Below are positions 8,678 through 16,428 of a DNA stretch of 49,719 nt, piece after piece. The notes beneath the pieces are model-generated. The model did no database searches. It had not been told where the DNA came from and saw only the letters and a program-made list of their open reading frames with translations. The stretch's first letter is position 1, and the number at the start of each line of letters is the position of its first letter. Both the position numbers and the translations under genes were made by a program. This DNA is from a virus. The stretch is from the IMG/VR virus record IMGVR_UViG_3300027905_000008, positions 1 to 49,719 of that record. One strand, given 5' to 3'.

Positions 8678-9571
8678 TTAGTATCCGAGTGGGCAATAGG
8701 CGCGGTTGAACGGGCTCGCCAAGTCCGCGACTTGGTTCACGAGATCGACCAAAGCGGCGTCACCGTCCGAGATAACCCGCCTGTCGTCGTCCGGGCTGAC
8801 GGTCTGCCATGCCGGCAGCCCGAGGAGCGCCCGCCGGGCCATTGGGATCAGATTCTTCTCGAGGAACTGGTCGGGCACTGTGAGCGGCGTCGCAGCGGCG
8901 ATGTCGGACAAGAGCAGCCGGATCGGCCAGAAGGAGAACCGGATGTTGATCGCGTAGGCCGTGTCCGGCAGCGGCGCGAACTTCAGGACGATGAACGGGG
9001 AGAAGCCCTGCGAGTTGCCCATGTACTGCGGCCACCAGCTCTGCGGGCGGCCAATCGTGTTCTGGAACAGCCAATTCCAGCCGCCCTCGGAGCGCGCGAG
9101 CTCGCCGGGGATGATGAGAGTCGACGTCGAAGGGTTGGAGAAGGTGGGATTGCCTATCACCCGGTCGAACGGGTAGGTCGTCGTGAACAGCGAGTCGCCG
9201 TAGACGGTGCAACCCGCCTGCACGCCGCTGACGGTGCCGAGGTACGGATTCAGGAGCTCGGCCGTGCCGATCACTTGGTTCCAGTTGGCGTCGCCCGGGA
9301 TCACCACCGTTGCGCCGATCTGGCTCTGCGTGAATGTGCTTGCCGGAACCAAGTTTGATCCGACCGTGGCGTTGATGGAAAGCGTTACCGGTGCCGGGAG
9401 GGTGAATCCCTGCGTCTGCTCCCTGTAGACCACGGGCAGCGCGTTGTAGCCCTTCATCAAGGCCGAATTGAGCGCCTCCAGGCAATCCATGCGCTCGGGG
9501 AGAGAAAGCCTCGTAAAGTCGCCCGTTCGGGCGTGGCGGGCTATCCTGTGGAGTATCTGGATGGTCGTCAT
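8678..9571 (-). CDS. Head-tail adaptor-like structural protein
   Basis: A 297-residue protein. It opens with a helical segment (MTTIQILHRIARHARTGDF…SLPERMDCLEALNSALMKGY), followed by beta-rich sequence and a C-terminal helix (LEKNLIPMARRALLGLPAW). This alpha-then-beta layout and its place next to the major capsid gene match podovirus adaptor/tail tubular A-like proteins. It shares the plan (N-terminal helices, substrate-like beta core, C-terminal helices) with the next gene upstream. The family call rests on layout and context, not on a motif. Confidence 0.5.
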   Translation of the reverse strand: MTTIQILHRIARHARTGDFTRLSLPERMDCLEALNSALMKGYNALPVVYREQTQGFTLPAPVTLSINATVGSNLVPASTFTQSQIGATVVIPGDANWNQVIGTAELLNPYLGTVSGVQAGCTVYGDSLFTTTYPFDRVIGNPTFSNPSTSTLIIPGELARSEGGWNWLFQNTIGRPQSWWPQYMGNSQGFSPFIVLKFAPLPDTAYAINIRFSFWPIRLLLSDIAAATPLTVPDQFLEKNLIPMARRALLGLPAWQTVSPDDDRRVISDGDAALVDLVNQVADLASPFNRAYCPLGY

Positions 9572-9574
9572 GGC

Positions 9575-10297
9575 CTAGCCCTTGGTCCTTCGGGGTTGGG
9601 TGTCCGGAACGACGTCCGGGAAGCCCCCGGCGCTCCCGAGCTGCTGCATGGCCACGTCGGCGTCGGCCTCGATCTGCTTGAGAAGGTCCGGCCGGCTGAA
9701 TTGGCTCGACCGGGTGATGAAGCGTCGCGCGATCGGGAGAAAGATGCTCTCGGCGTAGTTGTGGGCGACCGGCAGCAGGCTCGCGGATCCGATGTTCCCG
9801 GACACGATCGTAGGAAAGAGATCAACCACCTCTAGGATGACATAACCATTCACATTCGGAACAGGCGCCAGCCACAGGTTGTACTGCTCGATGTCTCCGG
9901 CCGTCTGGCCGTTGTAGAGGCTCTCGATCCAGTAGGCGATGGGCGTTCCGGGCCCGGCCCCCACGTCCGAAAGCCCAAGGAATATCTGATCGAACAGGTC
10001 CAGCTCTCCCCGGCTCTCGAGCGCCGCCAATGGCACCGTGCCATTAAGTCTCACGGGGCCGAGAACGCCCTGCACGTTCTGCGTGATAGCATAGGCGGCG
10101 GTCCCGGCGTTGATGTAGACCTGAAGGGGGGTTCTGGTGAAGTAATCCTCGCCCGCACGCTGGAGCATCTGGCCGGCCGAATTGAGGGCGATGATGACGT
10201 CCTGCTGCGCCAAGGCGGGTGCCAGAGTGGGGTCTGTCCCCTCGATCCCGAGCTTGCTCAGGAGGTCATTGGCGGCGGCTTGGATCGTGAGCGACAT
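9575..10297 (-). CDS. Phage adaptor-like protein
   Basis: A 240-residue protein starting MSLTIQAAANDLLSKLGIEG…LAQQDVIIALNSAGQMLQRAGEDYF. The N-terminal helices with a conserved-looking ALNSAGQML and the following beta stretch (TPLQVYINAGTAAYAIT) are typical of phage head-tail adaptor proteins (gp11/DUF6682-like). C-terminal helices (YAESIFLPIARRFITRS…LKQIEADADVAMQQL) complete the pattern. Only 3 nt separate it from the gene at 8678, so the two are probably co-translated parts of the connector. Function is inferred. Confidence 0.55.
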   Translation of the reverse strand: MSLTIQAAANDLLSKLGIEGTDPTLAPALAQQDVIIALNSAGQMLQRAGEDYFTRTPLQVYINAGTAAYAITQNVQGVLGPVRLNGTVPLAALESRGELDLFDQIFLGLSDVGAGPGTPIAYWIESLYNGQTAGDIEQYNLWLAPVPNVNGYVILEVVDLFPTIVSGNIGSASLLPVAHNYAESIFLPIARRFITRSSQFSRPDLLKQIEADADVAMQQLGSAGGFPDVVPDTQPRRTKG

Positions 10298-10301
10298 CGT
10301 T

Positions 10302-10631
10302 TCATGCGGGCACTAGCTCTTCCTTCGGACCGGGTTTCTTCTTGAGGCGATGTGGCGCGTAACGCTCGACGACCCCCAGGGCCTTGTCCAGGGTGATCTC
10401 CTCCGGCGCGGGCGCGGGGGCCTGAACGGAGCCCGGGGCAATCATGACGGACGGGAACATGTTGCGGTAGATGGGCGAGTTGAACACCCGCTCGGCCGCC
10501 ACGTTGAATTCCGATGCCTCTAGTTCCCGACCCTTGAAGAGATAGAGCTTATGGGGCACGCTCCACTCGAATTCCATCCTCCGGTAGCCGTTTACGATCG
10601 GCGCTCCCTTGACGAATATGATGAGTCTCAT
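10302..10631 (-). CDS. Small capsid-proximal protein
   Basis: I chose ATG 10631 (109 residues); ATG 10637 two codons upstream is equally possible. Features: MRLIIFVKGAPIVNGYRRME…WSVPHKLYLFKGRELEASEF, then a Pro/Ala linker (SVQAPAPAPEE) and a basic tail (RLKKKPGPKEE). No family is recognised. It lies between the capsid terminator and the adaptor genes, so a virion or head-completion role is plausible. Confidence 0.6.
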   Translation of the reverse strand: MRLIIFVKGAPIVNGYRRMEFEWSVPHKLYLFKGRELEASEFNVAAERVFNSPIYRNMFPSVMIAPGSVQAPAPAPEEITLDKALGVVERYAPHRLKKKPGPKEELVPA

Positions 10632-10661
10632 TGCCATAAGCGGTAGCCAAAAGGCTTCAAA

Positions 10662-10687
10662 GGGCCATCCCAAAAGCGGGATGGCCC
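10662..10687 (-). terminator. Strong hairpin after the major capsid gene
   Basis: A perfect 10-bp stem (GGGCCATCCC/GGGATGGCCC) with a 6-nt loop lies 22 nt past the capsid stop codon. On the minus strand it is followed by TTTGAAGCCTTTT, a poor but U-containing tract. A partial terminator would raise capsid mRNA over the downstream adaptor genes. Confidence 0.7.
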
Positions 10688-10708
10688 GGGAAACCTTCAG
10701 GGCGTTGC

Positions 10709-12208
10709 TTAGGTGATGACGGGCAGGCCGAGCTCCGGGTAGGAGATCGAGTGCGTCATGTAGACGAAGCCCGGGTACTTGCTGTTCACGTTCTGCCTGA
10801 GTTGCTGTCCAAAGACGGACGTGATGTACTTGCGGGTCTCGAATCCACCGTCAACGAGCCACTGGCTGCGCTGGTTGCGCATCGAGCCGTAGCCACGCAG
10901 CATGAAGCCTGCGCCGAACATGACGGTCCCGCCGACGGGAACGCCGTTCGCGTTGCATTGGACGATCGTGGAGCCGATCGAGTGGTTCTCGTTGTGGCCG
11001 GGTCCGCCATTCGCGGTCGACCAAGCGCCGGTGTTCCACGTAACGTTGCCGACCGTGACCAGCGCGGTCGGGCCGTTCTGGACGGCCGCAAGGCGCTGGT
11101 TGATGGTGATGGCGTTGCCGTTGTTTCCTGTCGTGTAGCCATACATGCCTACGCCCGCCCCTAGCGGGTCGTTCGGGGCGTTGACGACGAGGAAGTACTT
11201 CTGCGTCGAGCCCGGCGTGTAGCTGAAGAGCGAGGTGAAGGGGAAGGCGTAGTTGTCGAAGCACTCAAAGTACTGAGTGGTCGTGTCGCCGCCCGCAGGA
11301 TAGGCGCTGCCGCCGCCCGTCACCGCGAAGGCCGCGGTGCCGGCCGTGATCGCCGTTCCTAGGAAGGCCTTCGGGTTGAACATGCTGCCCACGATCGAGC
11401 GGCCGTCCGCGTCGATCGGGTTGTACTCGCGGATCGAGTGTCCGTCCAACTCGGCGTAGCCGCCTTGGAACAGCGGATTCTCGTCCCACTTTTCGCGGGG
11501 AGCCGCCTGCTGCAGGATGAGCTGGTAGTTCGGGTCCTGCTTCAGGCTGAAGAGCCCGGGGGTTGTCCCGACGACGCAGTACTTCCTGACGGGCGTGCCG
11601 CGCACCGTGGCGACTGTGCAGGGAGATCCGCCCTTCGGCTTGAGGGCCTGCCCCATCATGAGCAGGTCGTTGTAGAGGAAGCCGTCCGCCGTCTTCAGCT
11701 TGTCGGCCGTGCTCTTGCCGTTCGAGATGAAGTAGTTGTCGGCATTGCCGAGCAGCTTGATCGTGGCGAACACGCGCTTGCTCTTCGCGCGGCCCATCCA
11801 CTTGCCGAGTTCCTCGGCCTGCCCGTTCGCCAGTTCGCCCTGCATACCGAGGTACTCGTCGGTGCGCTGGGTGATGGATGTCGCGTTACGAATGAAGTCC
11901 GCGACCAACTGGTTGTTGTTGATGACGTCCGCCTCGAAGTCGGACTGCAGGATGAACAGATTGTCACCCAGCTTGCCCGGGCCATAGTAACCGGCGCGGG
12001 ACGTTACGTTGAAAGTGAGGCCCTTACCGACGGATGTGTCGTTAATGACCCAGATCGGGGAGTGCTTGCTGGTGCCTTCGAACTGCATCCAGAAGTCTTC
12101 CTCCTGCTCGAAGATGTCTACCGTCTTCTGCCAGATGATTCGAACCGACGCCGGACTGAGCGTAGAGAGCGCCAGGCCGGTATTCGGTGTGCCGATTGAA
12201 AAGGACAT
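10709..12208 (-). CDS. Major capsid protein (DUF4043/N4 gp56-like)
   Basis: A 499-residue protein. The N-terminal region (VRIIWQKTVDIFEQEEDFWMQFEG…SVGKGLTFNVTSRAGYYGPGKLGD…DFEADVINNNQLVADFI…QRTDEYLGMQGELANGQAEELGKWM) has the pattern of the DUF4043/N4-gp56 capsid family, an HK97-fold group. A long insertion with Gly/Thr/Ala repeats (~295-330) precedes the C-terminal part (MLRGYGSMRNQRSQWLVDGGFETRKYITS). It follows the scaffold gene and precedes the adaptors, as expected. No Shine-Dalgarno sequence is visible (TTCTCTCTCACCATG), which is odd for what should be the most expressed gene. Confidence 0.88.
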   Translation of the reverse strand: MSFSIGTPNTGLALSTLSPASVRIIWQKTVDIFEQEEDFWMQFEGTSKHSPIWVINDTSVGKGLTFNVTSRAGYYGPGKLGDNLFILQSDFEADVINNNQLVADFIRNATSITQRTDEYLGMQGELANGQAEELGKWMGRAKSKRVFATIKLLGNADNYFISNGKSTADKLKTADGFLYNDLLMMGQALKPKGGSPCTVATVRGTPVRKYCVVGTTPGLFSLKQDPNYQLILQQAAPREKWDENPLFQGGYAELDGHSIREYNPIDADGRSIVGSMFNPKAFLGTAITAGTAAFAVTGGGSAYPAGGDTTTQYFECFDNYAFPFTSLFSYTPGSTQKYFLVVNAPNDPLGAGVGMYGYTTGNNGNAITINQRLAAVQNGPTALVTVGNVTWNTGAWSTANGGPGHNENHSIGSTIVQCNANGVPVGGTVMFGAGFMLRGYGSMRNQRSQWLVDGGFETRKYITSVFGQQLRQNVNSKYPGFVYMTHSISYPELGLPVIT

Positions 12209-12233
12209 GGTGAGAGAGAATTGCGACTGAAAT

Positions 12234-12250
12234 GCCGGGGGCCCCCCGGC
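12234..12250 (-). other. GC hairpin in the capsid leader
   Basis: GCCGGGG-gcc-CCCCGGC, a 7-bp stem with a 3-nt loop, sits 26 nt upstream of the capsid ATG in the 89-bp gap after the scaffold gene. It could stabilise the capsid message, act as a processing site, or be a weak terminator. Confidence 0.5.
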
Positions 12251-12297
12251 TGGGGGCTGCGGTCACGAAGGTCGCCGGACTACTCTCCCTGCCCTGA

Positions 12298-13512
12298 TCA
12301 GAACTCTCGCATTCCTAATTCCTTATGGATCGCTCTGAGATCGTGCAAAGTGCGTACTCCCGCTATCTTCGCTTCCACAGGATTGACTGCGGACGCGGGT
12401 GCTGTCCTGCTTGCGCCAGTGGGGATTACCCCCTTCTTGGGTGCGGCGGCTGCCGGAGTTGCGGGCGCCGCGGGCTTGGCCGCTGCGGCGGGCTTGGCTC
12501 CTGGCTTGCGGGGCGCGATGCTGCGCTCCGTCGCCACCATCTGCGCTATGCGAAGAGGCTTGTCCGGGCTGTCATAGAGGGGATCTCCGAGGACCCTAAG
12601 GGAGTCCTCGATCTCCACCATGCGCTTGCCAAACTCGCTGTCAGGCTTGGCTGCATCCGGGTAAAATTCGGCGGCGCGCTGTTCGGAGGAGGTGAATGCC
12701 TCGTCGTACTGCGCGGCTTGTTCCACGGCTGCATCCCTGCGTGCTTCTGCGAGGTCCGCCCTTTGGCGGTCCAGCTTGCGGATCTGGTTCTGGATCTCGG
12801 CAACCTTGCGCAGGTCCAGATCCCTTCCGGCTGCGACTGCCTCTGCCTCAAGTTGCTCGATCGCGCTGTCGACTGCTGCGACCGTCTGAGGGAGTTTAGG
12901 GTTTCCTATGGCCTCTGGCGCTGCCGGGGTGCCGGCCGGAGTAGCGGGCGTCACGCCCAACTGCTTCTCGGCTGCCTCCATGCATTGCCGGAGTGTCCAG
13001 TCCCGATTTCGGGACTTGAAGGATGCTGCGAGCCTGCCCACCTCGTCGTCCTTGGCGAACCTAAGGCGGGCCCTGTCGGCTGTGAGTGGCGTAACCTCCT
13101 CATCAAGCTCTGGGTCCGTCCCTGGCGCTGGTGCGGCCGGGTCGGCGGCTGGCTCTGCCGGGGCTGCGGGATCGGCTGCGGCGGGCTCCGCTGCAGGCTC
13201 GGCTGCGGGTTCCGCGGCTGGTTCTGCTGGCGTTGCCGGCGGCGCGGCCGGGTCGGGTTCAGGGGCCGGAGTTGCGGGGGCTGCCGGAGCGGCGGGGGGA
13301 TCCCCGGCCTGCTGCGCACTCCCATCGTCTGCTGGTCCCTTGTCCGGCGGCGGCTTTGCGGCTACCATGCTGAGTCCGGCCAGCGCCTCCTTGAGGGCGC
13401 GCGGGTCACGGGCTTCGGATACTTTCTTCGCTAGTGCTGTCTCTGGCGTTGGTAAAGAACTGGGCTCTGCCGGAGTCGGCGAGCCGGGGTTCCCCCGCGG
13501 TTCGTTGCTCAT
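12298..13512 (-). CDS. Scaffolding protein
   Basis: A 404-residue protein from MSNEPRGNPG (ATG 13512). Residues ~45-140 are a Pro/Ala/Glu-rich low-complexity arm (PAEPAAEPAAEPAAEPAA). The middle is charged coiled coil (VAAVDSAIEQLEAEAVAAG…IQNQIRKLDRQRADLAEARRDAAVEQAAQ). A second Ala/Pro/Lys linker and a short C-terminal helix (AKIAGVRTLHDLRAIHKELGM) finish it. This composition and the position directly upstream of the capsid gene are typical of podovirus scaffolds, whose C-terminal helix binds the capsid. There is no protease domain. The start is supported by a CTTGACA box 32 nt upstream. Confidence 0.8.
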   Translation of the reverse strand: MSNEPRGNPGSPTPAEPSSLPTPETALAKKVSEARDPRALKEALAGLSMVAAKPPPDKGPADDGSAQQAGDPPAAPAAPATPAPEPDPAAPPATPAEPAAEPAAEPAAEPAAADPAAPAEPAADPAAPAPGTDPELDEEVTPLTADRARLRFAKDDEVGRLAASFKSRNRDWTLRQCMEAAEKQLGVTPATPAGTPAAPEAIGNPKLPQTVAAVDSAIEQLEAEAVAAGRDLDLRKVAEIQNQIRKLDRQRADLAEARRDAAVEQAAQYDEAFTSSEQRAAEFYPDAAKPDSEFGKRMVEIEDSLRVLGDPLYDSPDKPLRIAQMVATERSIAPRKPGAKPAAAAKPAAPATPAAAAPKKGVIPTGASRTAPASAVNPVEAKIAGVRTLHDLRAIHKELGMREF

Positions 13513-13616
13513 AGGACCGCATTCGTGCATTATGCGTGATTTACTGTCAAGCGCCAAAATGGCGTTGCGATACGCACGACTTGCATTCTGCACGGCAAAG
13601 TGGCACATCGTGAATC
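13513..13616. promoter_or_regulatory. Divergent promoter region
   Basis: This 104-bp gap separates the minus-strand head genes from the plus-strand tail genes. Minus strand: CTTGACA (TTGACA 13550-13545), 32 nt from ATG 13512. Plus strand: TTGCAT (13581-13586), 30 nt from ATG 13617, a weaker copy of the same geometry. Confidence 0.5.
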
Positions 13617-15836
13617 ATGCCTGCCGTGAACTACAAAGCGCCTGACGAGCGCAACAGGTCGCCGAAGGTTGAGATACTACCGGATCTGCGCCAGCGTGTG
13701 ACGCGCACGTTCGACATCCTTAACGAGGTGACGAAGCGGCCGACAGCGAACGGCTCGCAGCCCGGCGTTAATGTGGACTTGCTCGCGTGGGGGACGGCCG
13801 ACGTTGCCTATCCCAACTGCAGGTTGGTTCACCAGGACTTTTCCGGACAATTCCAAGAGAACGGGAATGAACCCGCGGATCCGAACGTCAAGATGCCCAC
13901 CCTCACGCGGGTCTACGAGACGATCCCGGCGACGGCCGAGATCATGGTGGGCGACCCGGAGATCGACGCGGACCAAGACGGCCTCTACACGATCATAGAG
14001 AATTTCCTGCAGTTCTCGACATCCGTAGCGGGGGTCACACCAACCTACCTGGTCGTTGGAAGCGCCTCGATAACCCTAGGATCATTCTCGGCTGTCCTGA
14101 AGCTCGAGGAGCGCACGGACGACGGAACGCTGCAGCGGATCAAGCGCACGTATATCACGGCCGGCCAAATCTCGACGGACGTCCAGACGAAGTATGACGG
14201 AGCCCTCCTCATCGAGACGGACGTCTACGTCAACGAGGTGCCACCGACTCCAAGCGGCTACACGCTGATCGACAAGAAGATTGACCACGTTGCGGGCCTT
14301 CCGGTCTACACATATACCTTTGCCAAGGGCACCGGCCAGATTTCCTACCAGACGGAATACCGCCTGTCGCCAGACCAAGGGACGACGGGCGTGACCGTTG
14401 TCACGATAAAATATCTCTCGGTTCCTGGCGCATCGAACCCCATCACACCTCCCGGTGGCTACGAGGAAATCGCAATCACCGACGAGGAGCAGGACGGATA
14501 CCGGATATGGACGGGCGTCTATGCGTTCGGCCAGGGCGTCATCTCGACGGAGATCCAGTACCGCTTCCTCAGTTCCACTGGTGGCGCTCCTAACGACGCG
14601 GGCCTGGTCGAGACAACGATCACGTCGATCAACGCCGCCCCGTCTCCCCCGGCACCCGTCGTTAGCGGCACGGTCGTCCTGGTCAAGAGCGAGAAGAGAA
14701 ACGGCACACGCTTCGAAGACGGAACGATCATCTACACGTACACGTTCGCCGAGGCGGCGGGCGGCACGAACGGACAGGAGATTTCCAAGGAAATCGAATA
14801 TCTGCAGTCCGTCGATACTGGCACGAACGGCGTCACGAGGACGACACTCAAGTACATCACGTCGCCGGGTGCGAGCATCCAGCCCACGAGTTTCGGAGCG
14901 GCGATCGCGGTGCGCAACGAGTTCACCGACGGCGAGGGATACCGGATATGGACGACTGTCTGGGCCGTTGGTCAAGGCATCGTCCTCTCGGAGCAGACAG
15001 TCAGCGAGTCCGGGGCACTTGTCACCTACCGGATCGTTGGCCTGGGCTCGGCCCCTTCGGCGCCGTCTGCGACCATCGGGGGCACCGTGGTACAGTTCGA
15101 GGGAGGTTCGCCCACGCTGGCCTCATCGCCAACCCGCGTCGAGAATGGCTACAATGTTTACGACTACCGCTGGTCCGAGGGCAATGGGCAGGAGTCGATC
15201 ACGACCCGCGGGGAGCCGGACGGGGCGCTCCTCTACGAGGTTGTCACGAATACCCACACGGCAGTCACCCCTTCGTATCCCGGCAGCGGCACGGCGTACC
15301 TGATAGACACACAGACGATCCAGAAGGCCGGATACGTCATCAACCGGGCGACGTACAAGAAGCCGCCGGCAAGCGCGGCGCTCCGGCGCCAGAGGAAGTT
15401 CCCCATGCCGGGCCAGATCGAGCTCACCTCGCCCAATCCCGGCTGGACGCTCGTCCCGCCAGTGGAAATGGACATCCTTGCCACGGAGACAATCGACTAC
15501 AACACGGCACAGATCACAACGACGCCGTTCACGGTGTCCGCATGGGCCTCCCTCAACTATTCCTACGTCACGGCGTCGCCACCGGCAGCCGCCGCTCAGG
15601 CTGTCGCGGGGGAGATAGGCGCAAACAAGTACCTTTCGGCCTCGACAGGCGGATCCGGCGGCGCGGCTACGTTCAATGGTATCATGGTGTCAGCATACTC
15701 CTACACCATAGCCGCCTCAACCCCCACGGCTCCCCCGTCTGGAGCGACCACGATCGAGGTCCAGAATGACATCTACCTTATAGACGTGACAGGGGTCGTC
15801 GTCTATCGCAGGCGCGTGACGACATATTCCTTCTAG
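13617..15836 (+). CDS. Large tail/fibre protein with ~70-residue internal repeats
   Basis: A 739-residue protein. Residues 1-150 form an N-terminal domain (VEILPDLRQRVTRTFDILNEVT…VDLLAWGTADVAYPNC…TLTRVYETIPA). After that, five related beta units begin near residues 225 (LPVYTYTFAKGTGQIS), 292 (GYRIWTGVYAFGQGVIS), 368 (TIIYTYTFAEAAGG), 440 (GYRIWTTVWAVGQGIV) and 510 (GYNVYDYRWSEGNGQES), a period of about 70. Thr and Gly are abundant. The last ~150 residues are a Ser/Ala-rich end. It starts the plus-strand tail block. The N-terminal RQ…VTRTFDILNE plus repeats suggests an elongated tail fibre; no named family is recognised. Confidence 0.6.
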   Translation: MPAVNYKAPDERNRSPKVEILPDLRQRVTRTFDILNEVTKRPTANGSQPGVNVDLLAWGTADVAYPNCRLVHQDFSGQFQENGNEPADPNVKMPTLTRVYETIPATAEIMVGDPEIDADQDGLYTIIENFLQFSTSVAGVTPTYLVVGSASITLGSFSAVLKLEERTDDGTLQRIKRTYITAGQISTDVQTKYDGALLIETDVYVNEVPPTPSGYTLIDKKIDHVAGLPVYTYTFAKGTGQISYQTEYRLSPDQGTTGVTVVTIKYLSVPGASNPITPPGGYEEIAITDEEQDGYRIWTGVYAFGQGVISTEIQYRFLSSTGGAPNDAGLVETTITSINAAPSPPAPVVSGTVVLVKSEKRNGTRFEDGTIIYTYTFAEAAGGTNGQEISKEIEYLQSVDTGTNGVTRTTLKYITSPGASIQPTSFGAAIAVRNEFTDGEGYRIWTTVWAVGQGIVLSEQTVSESGALVTYRIVGLGSAPSAPSATIGGTVVQFEGGSPTLASSPTRVENGYNVYDYRWSEGNGQESITTRGEPDGALLYEVVTNTHTAVTPSYPGSGTAYLIDTQTIQKAGYVINRATYKKPPASAALRRQRKFPMPGQIELTSPNPGWTLVPPVEMDILATETIDYNTAQITTTPFTVSAWASLNYSYVTASPPAAAAQAVAGEIGANKYLSASTGGSGGAATFNGIMVSAYSYTIAASTPTAPPSGATTIEVQNDIYLIDVTGVVVYRRRVTTYSF

Positions 15837-15838
15837 CC

Positions 15839-16426
15839 ATGCAATCGCCGATGGAGATGTCCAGGCTTCAGATTGAGGCCGATTTCGCCGACGTCGTGGA
15901 CGGCCGGTTCGGAAAGTCGCGCCTGCTCGCGCGGGACGACGTGCTCCCCACCCAGTTCCAGAGGTCGCTGGACATCATCGAGACGCCCCCCGCGTCCGGA
16001 GGCGGAGGAGGACTCACGCAGGTCTTTCCCTTCGATGTCATCTCTGCCGGTACGGCCGGCTATGCGGTGCAGCCGGGCACCGTGAACGGGCTGCTGCCTA
16101 GCAATTACACGATCACGCAGGCCCTCGGCCCAAGCTCCACCTATTTCCTGACGCTCTCCTGCACCGCGAGCAACGGGCAGATCACCGGGGCCACCCTGTC
16201 CTTTGCGGGGTCCGCGCCCGCCGGGATACCAACCAACATGGGGCAGCCCCCGACGTCGTTCGATTTCCTGCTTGGCGTCGTGATAGATCAGGTATGGTTC
16301 CGCACGATCGGAGACGGGAGCGTAATCATGATCGGATCCGAGGTCTTCAGGACAGACAAATCAAGCCCCGCGCCCGGAACCCTTCCCTACGACATCTGGT
16401 TCACCTGGGTCCCTGGAGTCACCTAG
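15839..16426 (+). CDS. Virion-associated protein of unknown function
   Basis: A 195-residue protein with an N-terminal segment IEADFADVVDGRFGKSRLLARDD, a Gly hinge (SGGGGGLTQ), and a beta-rich remainder (YFLTLSCTASNGQITGATLSF…VWFRTIGDGSVIMIGSEVF). It begins 3 nt after the stop of the repeat protein and ends 3 nt before the Ser/Thr-rich gene, so the three are likely one transcription and translation unit. Probably a tail or fibre component. Confidence 0.6.
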   Translation: MQSPMEMSRLQIEADFADVVDGRFGKSRLLARDDVLPTQFQRSLDIIETPPASGGGGGLTQVFPFDVISAGTAGYAVQPGTVNGLLPSNYTITQALGPSSTYFLTLSCTASNGQITGATLSFAGSAPAGIPTNMGQPPTSFDFLLGVVIDQVWFRTIGDGSVIMIGSEVFRTDKSSPAPGTLPYDIWFTWVPGVT

Positions 16427-16428
16427 CC

